NCBI GenBank assembly: GCA_904420215.1
Contig: CAJFUR010000061.1
Span: 1 to 47,933 of the forward strand
Length of the DNA stretch: 47,933 nucleotides
Source: an uncultured Eggerthellaceae bacterium
GTDB taxonomy: Bacteria; Actinomycetota; Coriobacteriia; Coriobacteriales; Eggerthellaceae
Direction: 5' to 3'
Position 1 is the stretch's first letter; each line of letters opens with the position of its first letter. Under the pieces are notes generated by a model. The model saw nothing but the letters and a program-made list of their open reading frames with translations. It had not been told where the DNA came from and made no database searches. The position numbers were made by a program, and so were the translations under genes. Positions 7,993-16,589 of this stretch are shown one piece after another.

Positions 7993-9525
7993 ATGCCCGA
8001 GGCATTATGGCTCGTCATCGGAGCAGTCGTCGGCGTCGCTCTCGGCTTTGTCATCACCCGGTTTCTGGTCAATGCGCGTGCCAAGCAGGCCGCGCAGGAA
8101 GCCGAAAGCGTGGTTGCCGACGCAAGGAAACAAGCCGAGACGCTGCGCCGCGAGGCGCTCGTAGAAGCCAAGGACGAGGCGCTGAAGTACAAGCAGGAGG
8201 CCGAAGCCGAAAGCAAGGAGCGCCTGCGCGAAGTGCGTGCGGCGGAAAACCGCGTGTCGCAGCGCGAGGAGTCGCTCGACCGGCGCGTCGAGTCGCTCGA
8301 TGCGCGCGAGCACCAGATATCGTCCCTGCAGGGGCAGATAGAGCGGCGCGAGCGTGATCTGGACGCCGCCGAACGGGAAATGAGCCGCCGGCTGGAGCAG
8401 GTTGCCGGCATGACGCCCGAAGAGGCGAAGGCGGAGCTGCTCGACAGCCTGAAAGACGAGGTCACCCACGAATCGGCGGCCATCATCCGCGACGCCGAGG
8501 CACGTGCGAAGGCCGAAGCCGACAAGAAGTCGCGCATGATCCTGAGCCTGGCCATCCAGCGCGTCGCCGCGGACCATTCCGCCGAGAACACGGTGTCCAC
8601 CATCCACATCCCTTCGGACGACCTGAAGGGGCGCATCATTGGCCGCGAGGGGCGCAACATCCGCTCGTTCGAGCAGCTGACCGGCACGAACCTCATCATC
8701 GACGACACGCCGGAGTGCGTGACCATCTCCTGCTTCGACCCGGTGCGCCGCGAAATCGGGCGCGTGACCATGGAGAACCTGATCGCGGACGGACGCATCC
8801 ACCCGGCCCGCATCGAGGAGATGTTCGGCAAGGCGGAGTCCTTCGTCAACCAGCGCGTCCAAGAGGCGGGCGAACAGGCGGCGTTCGACACCGGCATCCA
8901 CGACCTGCACCCCGAAGTGGTGCGCACGCTCGGACGGCTGCGCTACCGCACTTCCTACGGGCAAAACGTGCTGAACCACTCGCTCGAGGTGGCCTACCTT
9001 TCCGGCGTCATGGCTTCGGAGCTGGGCCTCGACCCCGTTCCCGCCAAGCGCGCGGGGCTGCTGCACGACCTGGGCAAGGCCGTGGACCACGAGGTGGAGG
9101 GCAGCCACGCGGTCATCGGTGCCGATCTGGCGCGCCGTTTCGGCGAGCGCCCCGAGATCGTGCACGCCATCGAGGCGCACCACAACGACGTGGAGCCCAA
9201 CAGCGTGCTCGACGTGCTGGTGCAGGCGGCCGATGCGGTTTCGGCGGCGCGTCCCGGCGCCCGCAAGGAAACCCTCGACGCCTACATCAAGCGCCTGGAG
9301 AAGCTCGAGGAGATCGCGAATTCCTACAAGGGCGTCGAACGCACCTATGCCATCCAGGCAGGCCGCGAGGTGCGCGTCATGGTGGAGCCCGAAGTGGTGG
9401 ACGAGGCCGCCACGACGGTCCTCGCGCACGACATCGCGCACCGCATAGAGAACGAAATGCAGTATCCCGGCCAAGTGAAGGTCGTGGTCATACGCGAAAG
9501 CCGCGCGATCGGCATAGCGAAATAG
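7993..9525 (+). CDS. rny: Ribonuclease Y
   Basis: RNase Y is a membrane-anchored endoribonuclease that starts mRNA decay. The 510-residue product shows an N-terminal membrane helix ([18 protein letters not shown]), a long charged coiled coil (about residues 30-190), a KH domain ([19 protein letters not shown]) and an HD domain with [13 protein letters not shown] and HAIEAHHND. The ATG at 7993 is preceded by GGGGGGAGC; the longer ORF-track start would add a non-conserved leader ahead of the membrane anchor. A GHKL ATPase gene begins 2 bases after the stop. Confidence 0.96.
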   Translation: MPEALWLVIGAVVGVALGFVITRFLVNARAKQAAQEAESVVADARKQAETLRREALVEAKDEALKYKQEAEAESKERLREVRAAENRVSQREESLDRRVESLDAREHQISSLQGQIERRERDLDAAEREMSRRLEQVAGMTPEEAKAELLDSLKDEVTHESAAIIRDAEARAKAEADKKSRMILSLAIQRVAADHSAENTVSTIHIPSDDLKGRIIGREGRNIRSFEQLTGTNLIIDDTPECVTISCFDPVRREIGRVTMENLIADGRIHPARIEEMFGKAESFVNQRVQEAGEQAAFDTGIHDLHPEVVRTLGRLRYRTSYGQNVLNHSLEVAYLSGVMASELGLDPVPAKRAGLLHDLGKAVDHEVEGSHAVIGADLARRFGERPEIVHAIEAHHNDVEPNSVLDVLVQAADAVSAARPGARKETLDAYIKRLEKLEEIANSYKGVERTYAIQAGREVRVMVEPEVVDEAATTVLAHDIAHRIENEMQYPGQVKVVVIRESRAIGIAK

Positions 9526-9527
9526 CC

Positions 9528-10631
9528 ATGGACGGGCAAGCGCTGACCACCTTCGTGGAATCAGTGTGCGGGGAAGGCCATCTCCGGGTCGAAGCCGACC
9601 TCGGGGATGGCTTCGTTCGTTTGAGGAGCGCGGAAGCCGAGCGCCGGCAGGCCGCGCACGACATCAGGGCGACGGAAGACATCGTCATCGAAATGCTGCG
9701 CAACGCGCGCGACGCGCAGGCGCGCAACGTGTTCGTCGCCGTCACGCGCGAAGGGGAGCGCCGGCGCGTCGTCATGGCGGACGACGGCTGCGGCATCCCC
9801 GCCGCCCTGCAGGAAAAGGTGTTCGAGCCGCGCGTCACGTCGAAGCTCGATACCATGCACGTGGACAAGTGGGGTGTGCACGGGCGTGGCATGGCGTTGT
9901 ATTCCATCGCAGCGAATGCGGAAAGCGCCCGCGTGATGGCCTCGGCTCCCGGCCTGGGCACGTCCATTGCAGTGGAAACCGACCTTTCCCGCGTGGGTGA
10001 GAAGACCGACCAATCGACGTTTCCCACGTTCGAGCAGACCGCCGAAGGCGCCCTTTCCATGCGCGGCCCCCGCAACGTCCTGCGCACGGCTTGCGAGTTC
10101 GCGCTCGAGCACCGCGCCTCCTGCAACGTCTACTGCGGCTCGGCCACCGACGTGGCGGCCACGCTCTACGCCTTCGGGCTTGCAACCCTTTCCGCCGCCC
10201 AGCGCGCGTTCTGCCCGCACAGGGAAGACGTGCCCGTGTGCAAGCGCCTGGCCACGGCCGCCGATGCCGCAACGTTCGCGCAGGTGGCGGAAACGCTGGG
10301 GCTTTCCATCTCGGAACGCTCGGCGCGGCGCATCATGGATGGCGCCATCCTCCCGCTTGCCAGCCTGGCCGAACGCATCGGGGCCGAAGCTCTTGCCGGC
10401 CGGGACGCGGCAGGCGCGGGCGCCAGCCGGCAAGCCAAGGCCCCGGCTGCCCCGACCGACGCGCGGGGGCTGAAGCTTTCCGCTGGCGACGCCGCCGAAT
10501 TGAAAGGCGCGGTGCGGCGGGCCTTTGCGGACATCGCGCGGCGCTACTATTTGGAGGAAGACACCGAACCCGTGCTGCGGGTGGGAAAGGACGCAATCCA
10601 CATAACCATTCCCGTCGCGAAGCTGCGCTGA
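9528..10631 (+). CDS. Uncharacterised GHKL (HSP90-like) ATP-binding protein
   Basis: The 367-residue protein has the three Bergerat-fold ATP motifs in its first half: EMLRNARDA (N box), DDGCGIP (G1) and GVHGRGMALYSIAAN (G2). There is no H-box, receiver or membrane segment, so it is not a sensor kinase. It lacks clear MutL, GyrB or Hsp90 landmarks. The C-terminal half (about residues 170-367) is unrecognised, with an Ala/Gly-rich patch near 295-310. It starts 2 bases after rny and precedes spoVS, which suggests cotranscription with RNA-decay and SpoVS genes. The function is not known; an anti-sigma or chaperone-like ATPase are both possible. Confidence 0.7.
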   Translation: MDGQALTTFVESVCGEGHLRVEADLGDGFVRLRSAEAERRQAAHDIRATEDIVIEMLRNARDAQARNVFVAVTREGERRRVVMADDGCGIPAALQEKVFEPRVTSKLDTMHVDKWGVHGRGMALYSIAANAESARVMASAPGLGTSIAVETDLSRVGEKTDQSTFPTFEQTAEGALSMRGPRNVLRTACEFALEHRASCNVYCGSATDVAATLYAFGLATLSAAQRAFCPHREDVPVCKRLATAADAATFAQVAETLGLSISERSARRIMDGAILPLASLAERIGAEALAGRDAAGAGASRQAKAPAAPTDARGLKLSAGDAAELKGAVRRAFADIARRYYLEEDTEPVLRVGKDAIHITIPVAKLR

Positions 10632-10658
10632 GGGAGCCATCGGCGGCAAACCCGCAGG

Positions 10659-10687
10659 TTGCGTCGCATGGGGTTTACGGATAGAAT
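10659..10687 (+). promoter_or_regulatory. Probable promoter for spoVS-miaB-miaA
   Basis: TTGCGT (10659-10664) and TAGAAT (10682-10687) are 17 bases apart in the gap before spoVS. Confidence 0.5.
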
Positions 10688-10789
10688 AATTATCAGCGCG
10701 AAGCGCAGCGAAAGGAACGCGCTGCGGCCCATTGAAACGAAGCATGAAACGGCCCTTCAATGAACCAGAAACCAACGAAGGATACGCAC

Positions 10790-11137
10790 GTGTCAACCAC
10801 AGCAGAACCCCGGCCGGAAATCGGCTGCCTCAAGGTATCGTCCAAGTCGTCCCCCGCCTCGGTGGCAGGCGCCATCGCCGGCATGGTGAAAGACGGCGTG
10901 TGCGTCGAAATACAGGCCGTCGGCGCGGGCGCCGTGAACCAGGCGGTCAAGGCCATCGCCATTTCCCGCGGATTCCTCTCTCCCGTCGGCATCGAGATCG
11001 TGTGCGTCCCCTCGTTCGCCGACATCGTGATCGACGGCGAGTACCGCACCGCCATCCGCTTCACGGTTGAGCCGCGCTACACGCGGGGGGTCGTTGCGGC
11101 CGATGCGCCGGTTCCGGCGGATGCCCTGCAGGGCTAG
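10790..11137 (+). CDS. spoVS: SpoVS family protein (stage V sporulation protein S-like)
   Basis: The core LKVSSKSSPASVAGAIAGM, then VEIQAVGAGAVNQAVKAIAI and IDGEYRTAIRFTVEPR, is the SpoVS family signature. These small Alba-like proteins affect sporulation in Bacillus but also occur in non-sporulating bacteria, where their role is unclear. GTG 10790 is favoured because GAAGGA lies 7 bases upstream; the ORF-track ATG at 10760 has no ribosome binding site. The C-terminal 20 residues (Ala/Pro-rich) extend beyond the usual family length. miaB starts 7 bases later. Confidence 0.88.
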   Translation: MSTTAEPRPEIGCLKVSSKSSPASVAGAIAGMVKDGVCVEIQAVGAGAVNQAVKAIAISRGFLSPVGIEIVCVPSFADIVIDGEYRTAIRFTVEPRYTRGVVAADAPVPADALQG

Positions 11138-11144
11138 GAACGCC

Positions 11145-12608
11145 ATGCACGCGCCCTTCGCCGACCTCACGTTCTGCATCCGCACGTTCGGGTGCCAGAT
11201 GAACAAGCACGACTCCGAGCGCATTTGCGGCATGCTCGAGGCCCTTGGCGCCTTGCCGGTGGACGACGTGGAGTCCGCCGACCTCGTCGTCTTCATGACT
11301 TGCTGCGTGCGCGAGGCGGCCGACACGCGCCTCTACGGGCAGGTGGCCTCCCTGAAGAACGTCCCCTTGCGCCCCGGCACGCGCCTTGCGAAGCGCGTCG
11401 TTGCCGTGGGGGGATGCATCGGCCAGCGCGACGGCGAGAAGCTCACCCGCGCGCTGCCGCACTTGGACGTGGTCTTCGGCACGCACAACCTGGGGGCGCT
11501 GCCGCACCTGCTCGAGGCCGCGCTCGCCGACGGGCGGCACCATGTGGAAGTGCTCGACTCCGCGAGCTCCTTTCCCACCGACCTGCCCACTGCGCGCGAG
11601 CACGCCTGGGCGGCGTGGCTGCCCATCGCCATCGGGTGCGACAACTTCTGCTCGTACTGCATCGTGCCCCACGTCCGCGGGCGCGAGAAGTCGCGTCCCC
11701 TCGAGGACATCGTCGCCGAAGCGGAGCGCTACGTGGACGCCGGGGTGCGCGAGATCACGCTGCTGGGGCAGAACGTCAACTCCTATGGGCGCGACCTGTA
11801 CGGCAGCCCCCGCTTCGCCGCCGTGCTCGATGCGCTCGACGCGACGGGCGTGGAGCGGCTGCGCTTCGCCACCAGCCACCCGAAGGACCTCACCGACGAG
11901 GTCATCGCCAAGTTCGGCACCCTCCGCTCGCTCATGCCCGCGCTGCACCTGCCCGTCCAATCGGGTTCGAACGCCGTGCTCGACGCCATGAACCGCCGCT
12001 ACACGCGCGAACACTACCTGGGGCTGGTGGAGAAACTGCGCGACGCCTGCCCCGGCATCGCCCTTTCCACCGACGTGATAGTGGGGTTCCCCGGCGAGGA
12101 CGCGCGCGATTTCGAAGACACGTGCCGCCTCGTGGAGGAAGTGGGCTACCACCAGGTGTTCACGTTCATCTACTCCAAGCGCGAGGGCACGCCGGCCGCG
12201 AAGCTCGAAGACGCCACGCCGCGCGAGGTGATCCAGCAGCGCTTCGACCGCCTGGTGGCCCTGGTGCAGGACCACGCCCTGCACGCCAACCAACGCGACG
12301 TCGGCACGACGGTGGACGTGCTGGTGGAAGGCGCGTCCAAGCGCGACGGGGCGATGATCGCCGGCAAGAGCCCGAAGAACCAGACCGTCCACGCGCCCGC
12401 CCCGCACGGCCTTTCCGCCGACGCTCTTGCGGGGCGCATCGTGCGCGTGCGCATCGACGAGGCGCGCACGTGGTACCTTTCCGGCGAAGTGGTGGGAGGG
12501 GAGTTGGAAGCAGGCCCGGCGGACGGGCGCCTTTCTGGCGCAGCGCCCGAGCGCACGGGAGATTCTGCAGGAGGCCCTGAGGGCGGCGCGGCAGACGGGC
12601 GCCCATGA
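11145..12608 (+). CDS. miaB: tRNA-2-methylthio-N6-dimethylallyladenosine synthase MiaB
   Basis: MiaB is a radical-SAM methylthiotransferase acting on i6A37 of tRNA. The N-terminal domain has FGCQMNKHDSE and a conserved cysteine at TCCVRE plus GGCIGQRDGE. The radical-SAM triad is C165, C169 and C172 (IGCDNFCSYCIVPHVRGRE), and the TRAM domain lies near residues 375-440. ATG 11145 has AGGAA 5 bases upstream; the ORF-track start is inside spoVS. The 487 residues include a Gly/Ala-rich C-terminal tail of about 40. Its ATGA stop overlaps the miaA start. miaA supplies its substrate, so the pair acts sequentially. Confidence 0.95.
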   Translation: MHAPFADLTFCIRTFGCQMNKHDSERICGMLEALGALPVDDVESADLVVFMTCCVREAADTRLYGQVASLKNVPLRPGTRLAKRVVAVGGCIGQRDGEKLTRALPHLDVVFGTHNLGALPHLLEAALADGRHHVEVLDSASSFPTDLPTAREHAWAAWLPIAIGCDNFCSYCIVPHVRGREKSRPLEDIVAEAERYVDAGVREITLLGQNVNSYGRDLYGSPRFAAVLDALDATGVERLRFATSHPKDLTDEVIAKFGTLRSLMPALHLPVQSGSNAVLDAMNRRYTREHYLGLVEKLRDACPGIALSTDVIVGFPGEDARDFEDTCRLVEEVGYHQVFTFIYSKREGTPAAKLEDATPREVIQQRFDRLVALVQDHALHANQRDVGTTVDVLVEGASKRDGAMIAGKSPKNQTVHAPAPHGLSADALAGRIVRVRIDEARTWYLSGEVVGGELEAGPADGRLSGAAPERTGDSAGGPEGGAADGRP

Positions 12609-13687
12609 GCGCGCATCCACGGAAAGCCCCTTCGGGCGCTGCCGGCCGCGGCGGGGACGCAGCCGGCAGCGGCGTTTCAACGGGAGCAGCGGCTGGAATT
12701 GACGCCGCAGCCGGGACCTGCGGCGCATCCTTCGTGTCGGCGCTCTCCGCGCCGGTCGTCTGCGTGGTGGGGCCAACGGCCACCGGCAAGTCCGCCTTGG
12801 CACAGGAAATTGCCTGCCGCCTGGGCGGGGAAGTGGTGAGCGCCGACTCCATGCAGGTGTACCGCGGCATGGACATAGGTACGGGCAAGGTCCCGCCTGC
12901 CGACCGGCGCGTTCCCCATCACGGCCTGGACCTGGTGGATCCGGGCGAGGCGTATTCCGCCGCGCTCTTCCAGCGCCACGCGCGGCAATGCTTTTCCGCC
13001 ATAGACGCCCGCGGCGCGCGCAGCGTCCTGGCAGGGGGGACCGGCCTGTACGTGCGCGCGGCCATCGACGCCTACGCCTTTCCCGAAGGGGAGCAAGTGG
13101 AAAACCCCGTGCGGGCGCAGTGGGGCGCGTTCGCCGAGGAACACGGGGCGGAGGCGCTTTGGGAGGCGCTGCGCGGGCGCGACCCCGAAAGCGCCGCCGA
13201 GCTGCATCCGCACAACGTGCGGCGCGTCGTGCGGGCGTTCGAGCTTCTGGAGGCGGGGACGAGTTATGCCGAACAGCACCGTCACCTCGCCGCCATCGAG
13301 CAGGCCGTTCCCGCCCGGTTCTTCGGACTGGCCATGGATCCCGCTCGTCTCGCGCGGCGCATAGACGCGCGCGTTGACGAGATGTTCACCGCAGGGCTGG
13401 TCGAAGAAGTGGAGGGGCTGCTGAAGCGGGGCTTCCGCGACGGCATCACGGCGCCGCAGGCCATAGGGTACAAAGAAGTGGTTGCCGCCTTGGACGGGCA
13501 GGCGACTATGGACGAGGCGCGTGCGGCCATAAAGCAGGCCACGCGCCGCTACGCCAAGCGGCAGCGCACGTGGTTCCGCAAGGACGCGCGCATCGCGTGG
13601 CTGCAGGCGGACGGCAGGGACGCGCAGAGCCTTGCCGACGAGGCCTGCGCCCTGCTCGCGGCCGGGGATGCGGCCCGCAGGCCCTGA
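12605..13687 (+). CDS. miaA: tRNA dimethylallyltransferase MiaA
   Basis: MiaA transfers dimethylallyl from DMAPP to A37 of tRNAs reading UNN codons. Visible motifs are the P-loop GPTATGKSALAQ (residues 56-63), SADSMQVYRGMDIGTGK, the LAGGTGLYVRA segment and the C-terminal QATRRYAKRQRTWFR. At 360 residues it is about 50 longer than usual because of a Ser/Gly/Ala-rich N-terminal extension. The overlap of its ATG with the miaB stop supports this start. A second start near residue 46-50 would give a canonical enzyme but has no obvious ribosome binding site. Confidence 0.95.
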   Translation: MSAHPRKAPSGAAGRGGDAAGSGVSTGAAAGIDAAAGTCGASFVSALSAPVVCVVGPTATGKSALAQEIACRLGGEVVSADSMQVYRGMDIGTGKVPPADRRVPHHGLDLVDPGEAYSAALFQRHARQCFSAIDARGARSVLAGGTGLYVRAAIDAYAFPEGEQVENPVRAQWGAFAEEHGAEALWEALRGRDPESAAELHPHNVRRVVRAFELLEAGTSYAEQHRHLAAIEQAVPARFFGLAMDPARLARRIDARVDEMFTAGLVEEVEGLLKRGFRDGITAPQAIGYKEVVAALDGQATMDEARAAIKQATRRYAKRQRTWFRKDARIAWLQADGRDAQSLADEACALLAAGDAARRP

Positions 13688-13717
13688 GCGGCCCCGGCGC
13701 CCCGGCCTTGCAACATG

Positions 13718-13726
13718 TGATATGAT
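13718..13726 (+). promoter_or_regulatory. Extended -10 element upstream of hflX
   Basis: TGA-TATGAT is an extended -10 hexamer in the 157-base gap between miaA and hflX. No convincing -35 was found at 16-18 bases. About 115 bases of untranslated leader would follow. Confidence 0.4.
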
Positions 13727-13844
13727 GGCGAAGCGCGCAGAGACGGCGCGCCTTCGACGGCGGATCGGACAGGAGCGTTCATGTAATACCTAGTAATCGT
13801 TTCTCATTTCCATTGCAAGCAACACTGCCGAGAAAGGATTACGC

Positions 13845-15152
13845 ATGTCCGAATTCGAATCCGTCACAACGCGCGGCGCCCTGTCGCGGGAAGAAGAGCG
13901 CCGCGAGCGCGCGGTGCTCGTGGGAGTGGAGCGCCCTGGCCTCGCATGGCCGCTCGCCTCCTCGCTTGCCGAGCTGGAGCGCCTGGTGGACACCGCCGGC
14001 GCCGACGTGGTGGCCACGACGACGCAGCGGCTCGATGCGCCCAACCCCCGCACCTTCGTCGGATCGGGCAAGGCCGAGGAAGTGGCCGAACTCGTCCGCG
14101 CGCACGCGGCCGACCTGGTGGTGTTCGACGACGAGCTCACTCCCTCGCAGCAGTCGAACCTCGAGAAGGCCGTCGGGCGCGACGTGAAGGTCATCGACCG
14201 CACGGCACTCATCCTGGACATCTTCGCATTGCACGCCACCAGCAAGGAAGGCCGCCTGCAAGTGCGGCTGGCCCAGAACCAGTACCTGCTGCCGCGCCTG
14301 CGCGGCATGTGGGCGCATCTGGCGTCCAACCGCATGGGCGGCGGCGTCGGCTCGCGCTTCGGCGAAGGCGAAAGCCAGCTGGAAGTGGACCGCCGCATGG
14401 TGCGCAAGCGCATCACCACCATCAAGCGCGAGTTGGCGCATCTTGCCGAAGTGCGCGCCGTGCAACGCGAGGGGCGCTATGCCAGCGGCATGTTCAAGGT
14501 TGCCCTGGCCGGCTACACGAATGCCGGCAAGTCGAGCCTGCTCAACCGCCTGACGCAGGCGGACGTGCTGGCATACGACAAGCTGTTCGCCACGCTGGAT
14601 TCCACCACGCGTAAGTTCGAGCTGCCGGAAGGGCGCGAGATAACCCTCACCGACACCGTGGGGTTCATCCAGAAGCTGCCGACCACCTTGGTGGAGGCGT
14701 TCAAGTCCACTTTGGACGAGGTCACCGGGGCCGATCTGATCCTGCACGTCATCGACGCGTCGTCTGCGGAGCGCGAGGCGCAGCGCACGGCCGTCGAGGA
14801 TGTCCTCGAGCAAATAGGCGCACACGAAACGCCGCGCGTCGAGGTGTTCAACAAGGCCGACCTTCTGGACGAAGACGAGGCGCGCGCCCTTTCGGTCCGT
14901 TTTCCAAACGCACAGGTGGTTTCCGCGGCAACGGGGCAGGGAATGGACGGCCTTGTCGAGCGCATCGCCCAGGCGGCTTCGGAGCGCGACGAGCGCCTCG
15001 AGGTGCTCGTTCCCTACCGCCGGGGCGATCTGGTGTCGCTTGCGCACGAGCGGTGCCGCATCCTCGAGGAGTCGCACGAGGAAGACGGGACGCGCATCAC
15101 GATGCTCGCCGGACCGGCGTATGCGGCCCTGTTCGGGGATTTCGTGGTGTAG
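13845..15152 (+). CDS. hflX: GTPase HflX
   Basis: HflX is a ribosome-associated GTPase that splits stalled or heat-damaged 70S ribosomes. The N-terminal domain includes AGADVVATTTQRLDAPNPRTFVG and the diagnostic LPRLRGMWAHL...GGGVGSRFGEGE. The G domain has GYTNAGKSS (G1, residues 223-230), DTVGF (G3) and NKAD (G4). At 435 residues it is the expected size. ATG 13845 follows GAAAGGATTACGC. It is convergent with lexA, with 36 bases between their stops. Confidence 0.96.
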   Translation: MSEFESVTTRGALSREEERRERAVLVGVERPGLAWPLASSLAELERLVDTAGADVVATTTQRLDAPNPRTFVGSGKAEEVAELVRAHAADLVVFDDELTPSQQSNLEKAVGRDVKVIDRTALILDIFALHATSKEGRLQVRLAQNQYLLPRLRGMWAHLASNRMGGGVGSRFGEGESQLEVDRRMVRKRITTIKRELAHLAEVRAVQREGRYASGMFKVALAGYTNAGKSSLLNRLTQADVLAYDKLFATLDSTTRKFELPEGREITLTDTVGFIQKLPTTLVEAFKSTLDEVTGADLILHVIDASSAEREAQRTAVEDVLEQIGAHETPRVEVFNKADLLDEDEARALSVRFPNAQVVSAATGQGMDGLVERIAQAASERDERLEVLVPYRRGDLVSLAHERCRILEESHEEDGTRITMLAGPAYAALFGDFVV

Positions 15153-15188
15153 TTTCCGCTTTGCAGCGGCGGTTGCGCGCCCGAAAGG

Positions 15189-15827
15189 CTACAGGCGGCG
15201 GAAGACGGCCACCACTTTGCCGGCAATGGAGCAGTCGCGGGTGATAATGGGGTCCATGGACGAGTTCTCGGGCTGCAGGCGAATGTGGTCGGCCTCCTTG
15301 TAGAAGCGCTTCACCGTCGCCCCGTCGTCTATGATGGCCACCACGATGTCGCCGTTGTTTGCGACGGGCTGCTCCTTCACCACCACGTAGTCGCCGTCGT
15401 TGATGCCTGCCTCGATCATGGATTCGCCACGCACCGACAGGAGAAACGACGGCGCGTCTCCCACGATGTCGGTGGGCAGCGTGATGGTGTCGGTGATGTT
15501 CTCTTCCGCGAGAATGGGCGAACCGGCCGCCACGTTGCCCACGAGGGGCACGTTCACCAGCTTGCTGAAACTCGGTTGGACGACGTTCGATTCGGGCATG
15601 GCGTCGTCGAGCGGGTACGTGAGGGCAATGGAGCGCGACTTGAGGGGGTCGCGCTTGATGAGGCCCTTGTTTTCGAGCGCCTTCAAATGCACGTGCACCG
15701 TGGAGGGGGAGGACAGGCCCAGGCTCTGGCACACTTCGCGGACCGTGGGGCCATAGCCCTTTTCGCGGATGCATTCCTCGATGCAGTCGAGCACCGCCTG
15801 CTGGCGCTTCGTCACCTTGTCGGCCAT
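15189..15827 (-). CDS. lexA: SOS repressor LexA
   Basis: The 212-residue protein has an N-terminal winged helix (MADKVTKRQQAVLDCIEE; recognition region SPSTVHVHLKALENKGL) and a C-terminal self-cleaving protease. The Ala-Gly cleavage site is at about 101-102 (GNVAAGSPILAEEN), with catalytic Ser136 in VRGESMIEAG and Lys173 in DDGATVKRF. On RecA activation it cuts itself and releases SOS genes. ATG 15827 is preceded by AAGGGAG; the ORF-track start adds 8 codons without support. It is divergent from a small gene at 15960, with four LexA boxes between them, so both are likely repressed by LexA. Confidence 0.97.
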   Translation of the reverse strand: MADKVTKRQQAVLDCIEECIREKGYGPTVREVCQSLGLSSPSTVHVHLKALENKGLIKRDPLKSRSIALTYPLDDAMPESNVVQPSFSKLVNVPLVGNVAAGSPILAEENITDTITLPTDIVGDAPSFLLSVRGESMIEAGINDGDYVVVKEQPVANNGDIVVAIIDDGATVKRFYKEADHIRLQPENSSMDPIITRDCSIAGKVVAVFRRL

Positions 15828-15848
15828 GGTTGCTCCCTTTCCCGCATT

Positions 15849-15878
15849 CAAACATTTGTTTCAGGGAACAAATGTTTG
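15849..15878. promoter_or_regulatory. Paired LexA boxes proximal to lexA
   Basis: CAAACATTTGTTTC (15849-15862) and GGAACAAATGTTTG (15865-15878) each fit RAAC-N4-GTTY, and together form a near-perfect 30-base inverted repeat. Both lie 20-50 bases upstream of the lexA start, where they would block its transcription. Confidence 0.8.
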
Positions 15879-15887
15879 AAATTCTTG

Positions 15888-15935
15888 TTGACATGAACCT
15901 TTGTTCGCCTTATTATATATGCGAACAAAGGTTCT
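15888..15935 (+). promoter_or_regulatory. Strong promoter with two LexA boxes for the gene at 15960
   Basis: TTGACA (15888-15893) and TATTAT (15911-15916) are 17 bases apart. LexA box TGAACCTTTGTTCG (15894-15907) fills the spacer and a second box, CGAACAAAGGTTCT (15922-15935), covers the start-site region. This is a near-consensus promoter held off by two strong operators, the pattern of a tightly SOS-controlled gene. Confidence 0.85.
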
Positions 15936-15959
15936 ACGCAAGGGCTGGGAGGTAAAAAG

Positions 15960-16370
15960 ATGAAGAATTTCGAGACGCATTACCCCACGCAAGGCTCGGC
16001 GGCCCTCAGCCCGCGTTACGAGGAAATGCCTGTTCGGCAAGGCATCATTATCGCATTTCCCGGCCAGGGGAGCAGGGATGGGCAAGACGGCGCCTTTGGC
16101 GCCGCGCATCCGTCACGCCCGGAGCGTCCCCTGCATGCGAAGCACGGAAGATGCGAGGCGCTGCAGTCCCCGTCGCAATCCCCGGCGGCGCATGCGGCCA
16201 AAGGCGTCCGCCACGCCACGGGCCGCCTCATGCAGACCGAGTTCGTGTCCAACGTGCGCCACGGCAGCGCACAGGGCGTTCCGTTCGGCCGCATGTCGCG
16301 CTGGCAGGCAGTCATGGTCGGGTGTGCGTTCTCGGCCTTGGCGTTCGCTGCGCTGTTTCTGGGAATTTAG
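15960..16370 (+). CDS. Putative SOS-induced small tail-anchored membrane protein
   Basis: The 136-residue product has no recognised domain. Residues 1-110 are polar and low in structure signals, and the C-terminus is a single hydrophobic helix (MSRWQAVMVGCAFSALAFAA) ending at the stop, so it may be tail-anchored. GGGAGGT is about 6 bases before the ATG. It is divergent from lexA and controlled by a promoter carrying two LexA boxes, with a terminator hairpin downstream, so it is a monocistronic SOS gene. Gram-positive lexA neighbours are often SOS division inhibitors (YneA, DivS, ChiZ), all small single-pass proteins. By position and topology this could be an analogue, but no LysM domain is present. 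Confidence 0.7.
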   Translation: MKNFETHYPTQGSAALSPRYEEMPVRQGIIIAFPGQGSRDGQDGAFGAAHPSRPERPLHAKHGRCEALQSPSQSPAAHAAKGVRHATGRLMQTEFVSNVRHGSAQGVPFGRMSRWQAVMVGCAFSALAFAALFLGI

Positions 16371-16506
16371 CGGCCCGACTGCACGTCCTGAGTCGCCCTG
16401 CTCGCACCATCGCCGTGCATGGCGGTCCTGCAGCACCGCCCGTCTAGGTAGAGCCGTAGGATCCAGTACGCCCCGCTGCCTTTTCCGCTGCCCTCGGCGG
16501 CCGTTT

Positions 16507-16547
16507 CACCGCCCACAGTTGCTGCGTTCTGTGGGCGGTGCCTTTTG
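16507..16547 (+). terminator. Rho-independent terminator between the SOS gene and nrdR
   Basis: CACCGCCCACAG (16507-16518) pairs perfectly with CTGTGGGCGGTG (16529-16540) over a 10-base loop, followed by CCTTTTG. The preceding 136 bases (16371-16506) hold no gene I recognise. Confidence 0.75.
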
Positions 16548-16556
16548 TGGTATGAT
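16527..16556 (+). promoter_or_regulatory. nrdR promoter (extended -10)
   Basis: TGG-TATGAT (-10 at 16551-16556) with a possible -35 TTCTGT (16527-16532) 18 bases upstream. It overlaps the right arm of the upstream terminator. Confidence 0.5.
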
Positions 16557-16558
16557 AC

Positions 16559-16582
16559 CTTCGTTTCAAAGGCGAAACGAAG
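16559..16582 (+). promoter_or_regulatory. Leader hairpin covering the nrdR ribosome binding site
   Basis: CTTCGTTTC (16559-16567) pairs with GAAACGAAG (16574-16582) over a 6-base loop. The right arm overlaps the AAGGAG ribosome binding site of nrdR, and the hairpin begins right after the -10, so it would sit at the 5' end of the mRNA. It could equally be a DNA operator. Confidence 0.4.
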
Positions 16583-16589
16583 GAGTGCC

